64,000 bases of DNA from positions 1-64,000 of the forward strand of contig CAZOOA010000002.1 in NCBI GenBank assembly GCA_964581355.1, read 5' to 3'. The number at the start of each line of letters is the position of its first letter. Within the stretch, counting starts at the first letter, position 1. Source of the stretch: CAZOOA01 sp964581355. GTDB lineage: Bacteria > Bacillota > Dethiobacteria > DTU022 > UBA8154. Below, piece after piece: positions 26,524 to 33,747 of this stretch. Both the position numbers and the translations under genes were made by a program. A model generated the notes under the pieces. That model searched no databases. It had not been told where the DNA came from and worked only from the letters and a program-made list of their open reading frames with translations.

Positions 26524-28245
26524 TTATTGTTCATTTGTTTTTTGCGTAATTCTAAAGATGACAAACTCCGCGGGCTTCACCGCTGCAACCCCGATGACGC
26601 AGATCAGCCGACCGTTATCAATGTCATCCTGGCTCATGGTCGTCCTGCCAATATCGACAAAGAAAGCTTCTTCCGGTGATGTTCCGGCCAGGGCACCGTT
26701 TCTCCAGACATCGGTCAGGAAATTTTCAATGGTTCGCCTGACCCGCACCCACAGCACTTCGGAGTTGGGCTCAAAGACGACCCAGTTTGTATTGGCCTTT
26801 ATGGACTCTTCCAGGAAAATATACAGCCTGCGAACGTTGACATATTTCCACAGCGCGTTGGAAGAGCAGGTGCGGGCGCCCCAAACCCGGATACCCTGTC
26901 CTGTAAACGAACGGATCAGGTTGACACCTTTGGGGTTTAACACACTTTGCTCGCCGGCGTTGTACTGGCAGTCCAGGCCCACGCAGCCCCGGACCACTTC
27001 ATTGGCCGGCGCCTTGTGAACACCGCGCTCCTGGTCAGTACGGGAATAGACCCCTGCTACAGAGCCAGAAGGAGGCGCGCTGATATTCTTTTTGGAGAGG
27101 GGATCAAAAATGAGCAGCCAGGGGTGGTAAAGGGCCGCATACTGGGAATCGATCAGGTCCTTGTGGGCCAGTACGTCGGAGGTATTCTTTTCCTCCCTGG
27201 GTATATCCAGGACAGCAAAACGGCTGCCCAGGTTTTCACAGTGGGCAACCAGGCTCAACTGGACATTGGGATCCGTAATGCCAGGGATAGCCATAATGCT
27301 GGCCTCGCCGTTATCAACAAAAGCCTGTATTCCTGTGCGATTGCCAGGTCCTTTGTCCTCTCCCATATATGTGCCGCTGTCTACCTGTTCTTTACTGCCA
27401 TCACTGCCGCCCTTTAATGTGAGTGAGTAGGTGCCTTCCTCTTCCCCTGAGAGCAGTTGAAAGGGAGGAATATGTCCTTCTTCCGCACTGACTTCCAGCT
27501 CGATCAGCTCTGATTTGGCCGGCTTGTTGGAAATATAGTTGGGGGCGTTGATATTGAAGGATACGTTTTCATAGGTTTCCACAAGATCCATATGTTTTAC
27601 TTCCATATCCATTTCGCAAGAATACAGCATCTTCTTCGGCACTAACTGGGTATCCACCACGTCTACCATGAAGTCGTCCACAAATTGCAGGATGCCTTCT
27701 TCGACGTCAGAGACTGTATTGAACACTTTTTCCGCACCATCATCAAAAACAACCACATCACCCACGTTGAAGCCGGCGCTGCTCTTGACCCGGTATTTGC
27801 TCTTACCGTCGGCTACTTCAATCACTTCGAGGATGGGGGTTTTGGCTTCGCTGGACGGGGTAAACGTCAAATTAATTTTATTGCCCCATTCTCCAGGATT
27901 TTTGGCCGATATCTTAATTTTGACCCCTTCTTTATTTTGATAAGATGCGGTCTTTGCATTGCCGGGGACAACCCTGGAGACGTAGCACCTGGAGCCTCCA
28001 TTGACAAAATACTGGTGGACCGCATACGCCAGGTAGCGATACTCACCGAACTGGTTTTCCGGCAAGAACCCTCCATATTTTCTTGTAAATTCGCCAAAGT
28101 TGGTGATTAATTCAGGCAAACCTCCCACAGGGCCTTTTTCTGCCAGGCCGATAAATCCTGTCGTACTGGTACTGACTCCGGCCATAGGTACCGAACCACT
28201 ATCAAACTCCTCTACATATACGCCTGGTGTAAGATATTCCGCCAT
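26524..28245 (-). CDS. contractile sheath protein
   Basis: 573 aa. N-terminus LTPGVYVEEFDSGSVPMAGV and TTGFIGLAEKG, and C-terminal WVVFEPNSEVLWVRVRRTI, FLTDVWRNGALAGTSPEEAF and a final LICVIGVAAVKPAEFVIFRI segment are diagnostic of myophage/Afp/PVC sheaths. Only one sheath gene is present, while Afp and PVC have three. The ATG at 28245 is fixed by an in-frame TGA five codons upstream. The nearest strong Shine-Dalgarno is far away (see leader feature). First gene of the structural block. Confidence 0.96.
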   Translation of the reverse strand: MAEYLTPGVYVEEFDSGSVPMAGVSTSTTGFIGLAEKGPVGGLPELITNFGEFTRKYGGFLPENQFGEYRYLAYAVHQYFVNGGSRCYVSRVVPGNAKTASYQNKEGVKIKISAKNPGEWGNKINLTFTPSSEAKTPILEVIEVADGKSKYRVKSSAGFNVGDVVVFDDGAEKVFNTVSDVEEGILQFVDDFMVDVVDTQLVPKKMLYSCEMDMEVKHMDLVETYENVSFNINAPNYISNKPAKSELIELEVSAEEGHIPPFQLLSGEEEGTYSLTLKGGSDGSKEQVDSGTYMGEDKGPGNRTGIQAFVDNGEASIMAIPGITDPNVQLSLVAHCENLGSRFAVLDIPREEKNTSDVLAHKDLIDSQYAALYHPWLLIFDPLSKKNISAPPSGSVAGVYSRTDQERGVHKAPANEVVRGCVGLDCQYNAGEQSVLNPKGVNLIRSFTGQGIRVWGARTCSSNALWKYVNVRRLYIFLEESIKANTNWVVFEPNSEVLWVRVRRTIENFLTDVWRNGALAGTSPEEAFFVDIGRTTMSQDDIDNGRLICVIGVAAVKPAEFVIFRITQKTNEQ

Positions 28246-28255
28246 TTGGTCCCGA

Positions 28256-28292
28256 TTTCAGATACGTGGATCTAAAACCAGCTTCCTCCTTT
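28256..28292 (-). promoter_or_regulatory. unusual sheath ribosome-binding leader with hairpin
   Basis: AAAGGAGG (28285-28292) lies 39 nt before the sheath ATG, too far for normal initiation. Between them TTTTAGAT-CCACGT-ATCTGAAA (28256-28277) can form an 8-bp hairpin that would shorten the distance to about 17 nt. A weak GGGA lies 4 nt before the ATG. Confidence 0.6.
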
Positions 28293-28313
28293 CATTTATT
28301 TTTTGTCATTTCT

Positions 28314-28350
28314 GGTCAAATATATATTGACCCTATTTTACCTTTTGCAA
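28314..28350 (-). promoter_or_regulatory. candidate sheath-operon promoter with inverted-repeat operator
   Basis: Minus strand TTGCAA (28345-28350), 18 bp spacer, TATATA (28321-28326). The -10 is enclosed by GGTCAA-N7-TTGACC (28314-28332), a 6-bp-arm inverted repeat that could be an operator. Located about 75-105 bp before the sheath start. The promoter is moderately good; the regulator is unknown. Confidence 0.45.
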
Positions 28351-28453
28351 CACTTTCTCTCAGCATTTTATTGCCAAGATGCACATAGTCCGGCTATGTT
28401 ACGATATTTTCTGCTGAAATTGACGGATATTTTTCCGTCTGAAACTCATATTG

Positions 28454-29641
28454 CTACGCTGTTCCGCCTTTTTTCTTTCTGCTTGCTTTCTTTTTTTTCC
28501 GGGATTTATTGCTTTGCCTGCCAAGCAGGCCGGCAACCCAACCCCACCCCCTTTTTCTTCCACTTTCTCTTTTTTTCTTCCTGGGCTTGTCTTTGGTTTT
28601 TTTTATTGCTAAAGCGGCGCCTAACAAACCCCAACCTTTTTTGGTTTTCTTTTTTCTTTGCTTGACTTTTTGTTTTTCCTTTTGTTCCTGCTCTGTCCCC
28701 AGCCACGCGTAGGACCAGTCCGGACCTTTACCTTCCGCCTCTCTCCTTCTTTTTTTCCAGAGTAGACCAAAGAAATCGTCTTGGCTAAGCTTTTGCGGAG
28801 CTTTCTTGACTTTTTCCAGGTCTTTGGTTAATTTTTTGCTCAACTCCCCTTCCTTGAATTTCTTTTTTTCGGCAAGTTCATTTTTTTTGGCTATCTTTTT
28901 CTCCAGTTCTGCTTTACGGCTGGCTTTATTGGAACCGCCTTCCTTGCCAAATAAGGGGTTAAACTGGCTTTTCTCCCTTAATAGTTGTTGTTTTTCTGTT
29001 TCTTCCTTTTTCTGGGCTAAAAAAGGAAACACTTCTGCCAGGTTTCCACTATTTTCTTCAGACTCCACTTGTTTTTTTACAGCACCCAAAATTCTGCTGC
29101 TTTTTTTGTTCAAGTTATCTACAATAGCAACGGACCCTTTTTTCCAATCCTGGGCAATCTGGTCCTGGGAACCTTCATCCCTTTTTTGCGGCCTGTTTTT
29201 ATATACGGATTTTTGTTCGCTGCGAAGGGGTTCTTTTTTCTGGTCATCCCGCTTTTCTTCGGTTACCAGCACCAACTTCTTTTTGTCCAACTCACAGCCT
29301 ACATGGACTATGCCCTTCGGCAGGACCAACTCGCTCATTTTTTTGGGGAAATCTTCTTTTTTTACATCCCCATGCCTGGGGATAAACTGCCGCAGCGGTT
29401 TATCCTGTTGTTTTTTATTCTCTTTGATCGGCGTAGCCAGGTGCCTGGTTAGCTCTTCGTCTTTTTTCTTTTCTTCTTTTTCCTGCTGTTCCAGTATGCC
29501 CAGGGTCCATTGGTTGCCCAGCTGTTTCTGCATTTCCAGAAGTTCGAGGTCATCAGTCGCATAGCTCTCCGGGAGGCTATCTTTAGCTGTGGAAGGGTTT
29601 TTTTTAACGATCATCTTCAGTAATCTTTCCAAATCCCGCAT
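28454..29641 (-). CDS. lysine-rich protein upstream of the sheath, candidate cargo
   Basis: 395 aa from the ATG at 29641, which has GGGGGAG 4 nt upstream; the frame is open 12 codons further but without a ribosome site. Lys is by far the commonest residue, in long Lys/Glu-alternating helical stretches (about 200-300), ending in very basic clusters separated by Gly-Trp patches (KKGWGLLGAALAIKK, RKRGWGWVAGLLGRQ). The N-terminal part includes DDLELLEMQKQLGNQW. No signal peptide or recognised domain. The Trp/Gly/Ala hydrophobic patches between Lys runs could be membrane-active. It lies about 210 bp upstream of the sheath in the same direction. Cargo, nucleic-acid binding, or a scaffold are possible; none is shown. 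Confidence 0.75.
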   Translation of the reverse strand: MRDLERLLKMIVKKNPSTAKDSLPESYATDDLELLEMQKQLGNQWTLGILEQQEKEEKKKDEELTRHLATPIKENKKQQDKPLRQFIPRHGDVKKEDFPKKMSELVLPKGIVHVGCELDKKKLVLVTEEKRDDQKKEPLRSEQKSVYKNRPQKRDEGSQDQIAQDWKKGSVAIVDNLNKKSSRILGAVKKQVESEENSGNLAEVFPFLAQKKEETEKQQLLREKSQFNPLFGKEGGSNKASRKAELEKKIAKKNELAEKKKFKEGELSKKLTKDLEKVKKAPQKLSQDDFFGLLWKKRRREAEGKGPDWSYAWLGTEQEQKEKQKVKQRKKKTKKGWGLLGAALAIKKTKDKPRKKKRESGRKRGWGWVAGLLGRQSNKSRKKKKASRKKKGGTA

Positions 29642-29683
29642 AAAGCTCCCCCTCACAGCCTGGACGATCCAGAACAAAAAATA

Positions 29684-29700
29684 TGTGTAACTGGTATGCT
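29684..29700 (-). promoter_or_regulatory. candidate LytTR box upstream of the lysine-rich gene
   Basis: AGCATACCAGTTACACA on the minus strand contains CCAGTT-x-x-x-CA, close to the VirR box CCAGTTnTnCAC recognised by a LytTR regulator in Clostridium perfringens. GCATACCAGTT recurs at 33132-33143. It lies about 45 bp before the start codon. A LytTR regulator is encoded at 30954-31727. Confidence 0.4.
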
Positions 29701-29822
29701 GCTCATCCCCAGAAATTGCACCGCACCGTAAATAAAACTCTATTAAACTTTGATATCACCGGCACTGACTAGGCTCAAGAACAAAAGACTTGCTAACTGA
29801 TTCCATATTTACAATTAAGGGT

Positions 29823-30416
29823 TTAGAGGTACTTTGCCCGGATAGAAACACTGGTCCCCTTGCCTTTTACACTGTCGATGGCCAGCTCTGGCAGGTCATT
29901 TTTGACCAGGGCTGCATTTAAGATGTCCAGGGAACGTCCCCGGTATTTTTGCCAGAAGTTCTCCAACTGGCTGGGCTCCATACCTACACGATTATCCTGT
30001 ACAGTAACAATGGTCCCCTCTGTATCCCGGGTCGTTTTAACCGTTAACATCACTTCTTCCCGGGTATAAAGCATAACATGATGGAAAACATTATCCACCA
30101 GTGGCTGCAGGGTAAACGCCGGCAGAAACCCCATGGTTTCCTGGAGATCAAAGTTTATCTTCAATCGTCTTCCAAAGCGCACGGACTGGATATGCAAATA
30201 AGATCTGATGAAACTCAGTTCATAAGACAGGGGAACCAGACCTTCCGCCTGATGTTCCGAGGTATAGATTAAGCACTGGGAAAGGGAGTTAATCAACTCT
30301 GATGCTTCTTGAGGCTCTCTGCGACATAAAACGATAGCTGAGTTGAGGCCGTTGAAAAGGACGTGGCGACTAATCCTGGCTGTGAATATCTTATCATCTT
30401 TAAGTGTATTATTCAC
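29823..30416 (-). CDS. soluble LytS-type sensor histidine kinase core
   Basis: 197 aa, GTG start with AAGGTG upstream. Consists only of the LytS/YpdA phosphoacceptor region and ATPase: RHVLFNGLNSAIVLCRREP corresponds to the family's PHFLFNALN motif with its His; VPLSYELSFIRSYLHIQSVRFG follows; LPAFTLQPLVDNVFHHV replaces the N-box LQPLVENAIKHG; VQDNRVGM replaces D-N-G-x-G; and there is a short G-box. The N-box and DNG residues are partly altered, so activity may be reduced. No membrane or sensor domain. Likely partner of the LytTR regulator encoded upstream, from which it is split by a 537-bp stretch with a repeat element. Confidence 0.8.
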   Translation of the reverse strand: MNNTLKDDKIFTARISRHVLFNGLNSAIVLCRREPQEASELINSLSQCLIYTSEHQAEGLVPLSYELSFIRSYLHIQSVRFGRRLKINFDLQETMGFLPAFTLQPLVDNVFHHVMLYTREEVMLTVKTTRDTEGTIVTVQDNRVGMEPSQLENFWQKYRGRSLDILNAALVKNDLPELAIDSVKGKGTSVSIRAKYL

Positions 30417-30953
30417 AAAATCACCTTTTTCTAGTATGAAAATGGCAGCGTTGGCATATGCCTGACTCGCCGGTTTAGGTTCGCTTCAGGCAAGTTAAGC
30501 TGCTCTAATGGGTCCTACTGGGACCAACCTGCAGACTCAGCTTCCATGCTTCGGCTGCCAGGCGGCCGCCATCCAGACCGGCCGGGCCCACTTTCGGCCC
30601 TCGTTTCGCAGTAACTTGCGTCTTAGCTGCACATGCACCGGGCGAGCCAGGCAAGCGCCTCGCTGCCAAACGGTGCAGTGAGCAAAAAACAGGTCTGAGC
30701 TTTGAATAATACGGTCATTTCCATCCCCTGCTCAAGGCTCGTGAGAGCCGTGGCGGTTTCAAAGAGTCAGCTACAGCTCGTACACTGGGAGTTTCCTAAT
30801 TTATCATGGCATGTTTTGCCAGGATCAGCAATTGATTTGGAATATGTTGCTTATGGGCGGGTTTTGATGCATTAAACCGGGTTAAAAGGAAATTTCCTTG
30901 GGGAAAAGGTATGGATTTGGATGATGTTTGAGGGATATAGAGGAACAACTCGC
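30417..30953. other. 537-bp region without a gene, contains repeat element
   Basis: No convincing coding frame. It holds the dispersed element at 30435-30758, then AT-rich sequence with a perfect 14-bp palindrome AAGGAAATTTCCTT (30886-30899). No known riboswitch or RNA family is recognised. Confidence 0.7.
30435..30758. repeat. dispersed element, copy A
   Basis: Shares AAATGGCAGCGTTGGCATATGCC (30440-30462, identical 23 bp) at its left end with copy B (46776-46798). At its right end it shares CATTTYCRTCCCCTG (30716-30730) plus GCCGTGGCGGTT (30747-30758). The interiors differ. Same relative orientation in both places. Confidence 0.75.
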
Positions 30954-31727
30954 CTAGCGGGGGGTGTCCAGGTTCAGCAGGCGTTTTAATCTTTTTACAT
31001 AATGCCGACTTACAGGAATTTCGATGTTAATATCCCTGAGGATAATAATATGGTTCTGCTTAAACAAGGGGATTATTTTTTCCACGTAATTTAAATTGAC
31101 AACAAAACTCTTGTGGCAGCGGAAAAATAGCTTGGAGCTGTAGTTTTCTTCTATCTTGGAGAGGGTGTAAGTAATGGGATAGCACCTGTCCCGGGTGTAA
31201 ATTAATGTGGTTTTATTATCTACTGTGCAGTAATAGACTTCGTCCACGTGAAGCAGAACAATAGATTCATTTTCTTCCACGGGAAACCAGTTCAGCCTGT
31301 CTTTGTCAGCCAGGCTTTTTGCTTCAGTTTCTCTGCTATGCTGCCTGTGCTTAGTATTTTGCAGGGCAACCCTTCTCCTGATTTTGTTTAAAGCCTCATC
31401 AATTCTGTTTCCTAAAAAAGGCTTTTGAATATAATCGATCGCTTCCACTTCAAAGGCATTGATAGCATAGTCCCTGTAAGCTGTGACAAAAATAATATAA
31501 GGCTGCATCCCCTCGTCCTGGATTTCTTTTGCCAGTTGAAACCCGTTGATGCAGGGCATGGATACATCAATAAACAGCACGTCCGGCTGGATCACTTTGA
31601 TATCAGCCAGGGCTTCCACCGGATCTGTATAAGCGCCGCTGATCTCGATGTCCTGCTGCCCGTCAAGAACGTAAGAAAGTTGTTCCAGGGACAGCTCTTC
31701 ATCATCAATCAGTATTGTTCTAAACAC
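30954..31727 (-). CDS. LytTR-family response regulator
   Basis: 257 aa, GTG start with GAGGG 6 nt upstream. Receiver domain, residues 1-125: acidic pocket LIDDEE, phosphorylated Asp in DVLFIDVSMP (about residue 55), T/Y switch in FVTAYRDYAINAFE and Lys in DYIQKPF. LytTR DNA-binding domain, residues about 150-255: VDEVYYCTVDNKTTLIYT, FFRCHKSFVVNLNYVEKI and ISRHYVKRLKRLL-like end. These regulators bind direct-repeat boxes and typically control virulence, bacteriocin or surface functions. Its position beside the CIS operon suggests it controls that operon. Confidence 0.92.
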   Translation of the reverse strand: MFRTILIDDEELSLEQLSYVLDGQQDIEISGAYTDPVEALADIKVIQPDVLFIDVSMPCINGFQLAKEIQDEGMQPYIIFVTAYRDYAINAFEVEAIDYIQKPFLGNRIDEALNKIRRRVALQNTKHRQHSRETEAKSLADKDRLNWFPVEENESIVLLHVDEVYYCTVDNKTTLIYTRDRCYPITYTLSKIEENYSSKLFFRCHKSFVVNLNYVEKIIPLFKQNHIIILRDINIEIPVSRHYVKRLKRLLNLDTPR

Positions 31728-31945
31728 GGCATTCCCTCGCTTTGCAGTTACGGTTGCAGAAAAGTCAATTTTATAACGGCAGTCGACATCTTCCCTGTCG
31801 GACTGCCAAAGCTTTAAGCCGCCAAACTCCTTGAGCGAAAGCCTGGGACATCTCCGGGCGATGCATTATTTCCCCGGTCAGGGGCGGGGTGATGAAACCA
31901 GCATTTCTAACACACACAAGGCTTTTCAAGCCCTGTTGCGGCTCG

Positions 31946-32722
31946 TTAAGAATCGCAAAGAATCTCTTTTTCTGTAGCTGAAACAGCAGGGATAGTAAAA
32001 CTAAATATACTGCCCTGGCCCTCCCGGCTTTCGAGCCATATTTCGCCGCCATGCCGTTCCACAATACAGCGGCAGATGGCCAACCCCAACCCTGAACCTT
32101 TTTGGACACCATCGACAGGCGCTTTGATAAACTTCTCGAAAATCCTGCCTTGATATTGAAGCGGTATGCCCAAACCTGTATCTTCCACCACTAACTTCAC
32201 TTTATCCTCCAGGGAAACAGCATAACAAGCTATGGAGCCGGCCTCGGTGAATTTGACCGCATTGGAAATCAAGTTTTCCAAAACTCGCATAATCCAGCTT
32301 CGGTCCAGCAGGGCTAAAGGAAGATCTCTGTCAAAATAGACTTTCCATTGAATTTTTTTGGCCTCACAACCGGCCTTTAGCAAGGCTGAAGCATTTTCCA
32401 TCAGTTCCTGCACCCTGAAGGGTTCGATGTTGTAGTGCACCTTTTCCTGCTCCAGGCAATATATGTCCAGCAAATTGCCAATCATGCTGGACAAGCGTTC
32501 ACCTTCCCGTTCAATAATCTCCATGTTACGGTTAATCTGCTGGACTATGTGCTGGAACGACTGGTCCCCGGTTTCCAGGTCAGGCAATAATTCTCGATTC
32601 AATATATCGCCATTGATAGCATTAAAACCCAGCATGGTTTGGAGGGGTGCCTTTAAATCATGGCAGAGGCTTAAAAACGACTGATCCAGCCTGCCGGATT
32701 CATAATCCCACTGGTTTGCCAT
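31946..32722 (-). CDS. soluble HisKA-type sensor histidine kinase
   Basis: 258 aa. H-box SLCHDLKAPLQTMLGF (His about residue 21), N-box ENLISNAVKFT, G1 DTGLGIP, F-box IFEKFIKA, G2 GSGLGLAI. No membrane segment and only 15 residues before the kinase core, so it must receive its signal from another protein or at its dimer helices. It lies 218 bp upstream of the LytTR regulator gene on the same strand. The natural partner of a LytTR regulator is a LytS-type kinase, so cross-regulation or a separate partner is possible. Confidence 0.9.
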   Translation of the reverse strand: MANQWDYESGRLDQSFLSLCHDLKAPLQTMLGFNAINGDILNRELLPDLETGDQSFQHIVQQINRNMEIIEREGERLSSMIGNLLDIYCLEQEKVHYNIEPFRVQELMENASALLKAGCEAKKIQWKVYFDRDLPLALLDRSWIMRVLENLISNAVKFTEAGSIACYAVSLEDKVKLVVEDTGLGIPLQYQGRIFEKFIKAPVDGVQKGSGLGLAICRCIVERHGGEIWLESREGQGSIFSFTIPAVSATEKEILCDS

Positions 32723-33152
32723 GACTCAACACGCCCTTTATGTTCCCTGCCAACTTAATTTCAATTATGTCAAGATACAATCTGCTCCCAAGAATTAAAA
32801 ACAAAAAGTAAAGCAAGGAATTGTGACAAAGTTTGATAAAGGTAAAATTCGACTCAACAGCAATATATTCCTTTTAAATTATAAAAATAATTATTATTTT
32901 TGGAAGCGAGGCAACCATCCCCTGCTTCGCTTGCCAGCCACCTCTGAGGCCAACACAAATAGCCTCCAAAAATACAGGAGGTTTTGTGGCTTTAAGCTCT
33001 ACCAAATTGTACTACTATTATTTTGCTTTAGTTACAGTTTGGCAACAGTTCGGGCAAAATTTTAAAACTGAGGGCTTGGGGCGCCACCCAGTTTCTGCTG
33101 TTTTCTGTCAGGAGATTCAATCCAGGCATGCAACTGGTATGCTACTGGTATG
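32723..33152. other. 430-bp non-coding stretch
   Basis: AT-rich, no credible gene. Holds an imperfect inverted repeat GGAAGCGAGGCAAC...GCTTCGCTTGCC around 32901-32935 and the 11-bp tandem motif at its right end. Confidence 0.6.
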
Positions 33153-33154
33153 CT
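33132..33154 (-). repeat. tandem AGCATACCAGT motif (two units, 11-bp period)
   Basis: Minus strand AGCATACCAGT-AGCATACCAGTT, two units one helical turn apart, overlapping the stop of the YbjN-like gene. The same GCATACCAGTT occurs at 29688 upstream of the lysine-rich gene. Candidate LytTR binding site. Confidence 0.5.
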
Positions 33155-33557
33155 ACTCTTCCACTGTGGCTTTCATGATCTCCGGCAGATAGTGGTCCAT
33201 GGTATGGATATTGACCAGGAGCGCTTTTTCAATCCATTCCTCTTTAACTTCCTCACCCTCCAAATCCAGGTAAGTCTTGAAATAGATTTCGCCGGTGGAG
33301 CGGTTGAGCTCAAAATTCCCGATCTTGAGGCCAAAATTAATGTCCGTGAGCAGCAGGGCAACATCCTGGATTTTTTCCTGGGAGACTTTATAGCCAAAAA
33401 TGGAGTAAATTACCAGCAGGCCTTCTTCTTCCACCACCCTGAAGTAGGTCTGCCAGCTGCCCCGCTTACCTTCCACATCAATCTTTACCAAGCCCTCGCC
33501 TTCCATGTACGTGATCTGCTTTTTCTCCAAATACGTTTTTACCGATTCCGCGATCAT
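33153..33557 (-). CDS. YbjN/CesT-fold (type III chaperone-like) protein
   Basis: 134 aa, ATG with AAGGAG 8 nt upstream. Pattern of the YbjN/type III secretion chaperone fold: N-terminal helix (AESVKTYLEKK), antiparallel strands (WQTYFRVVEEEGLLVIYSIFG), a helix (EKIQDVALLLTDINFGLKIGNFEL) followed by strand pairs (GEIYFKTYLDLEG) and a C-terminal helix. CesT-like proteins bind effector N-termini. It directly follows the gene for the 2153-aa protein, 190 bp apart, so a chaperone-client pair is an attractive inference. Confidence 0.7.
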   Translation of the reverse strand: MIAESVKTYLEKKQITYMEGEGLVKIDVEGKRGSWQTYFRVVEEEGLLVIYSIFGYKVSQEKIQDVALLLTDINFGLKIGNFELNRSTGEIYFKTYLDLEGEEVKEEWIEKALLVNIHTMDHYLPEIMKATVEE

Positions 33558-33747
33558 GACACTTCTCCTTCCATCAGAGGTCTCTGTAATTCCAGGTTTT
33601 CCTCACTTCCCTGCAGTTGTCTCAGTAAAAAACCGCTTGTCTTTATCACGCGTACATTCGATCATACTGACAACCCGGTGTTAATTTTTCCCGTTTAAAT
33701 TACCGTTCCCGGCTCCATAAACTGCTGCCGGCCTTAAGTGTTCGTTC

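Noticed and set aside
9795..28245. Calling the region an ordinary prophage
   Set aside because: No capsid, portal, terminase, integrase, lysis or replication genes; two J-like baseplate genes and an Afp7-like protein fit an injection system.
30435..30758. Known riboswitch or large structured RNA
   Set aside because: GC-rich and hairpin-prone, but no motif of a known RNA family could be matched by eye.
31771..32112. Minus-strand 113-aa frame
   Set aside because: Overlaps the end of the HisKA kinase in another frame and shows no protein-like pattern.
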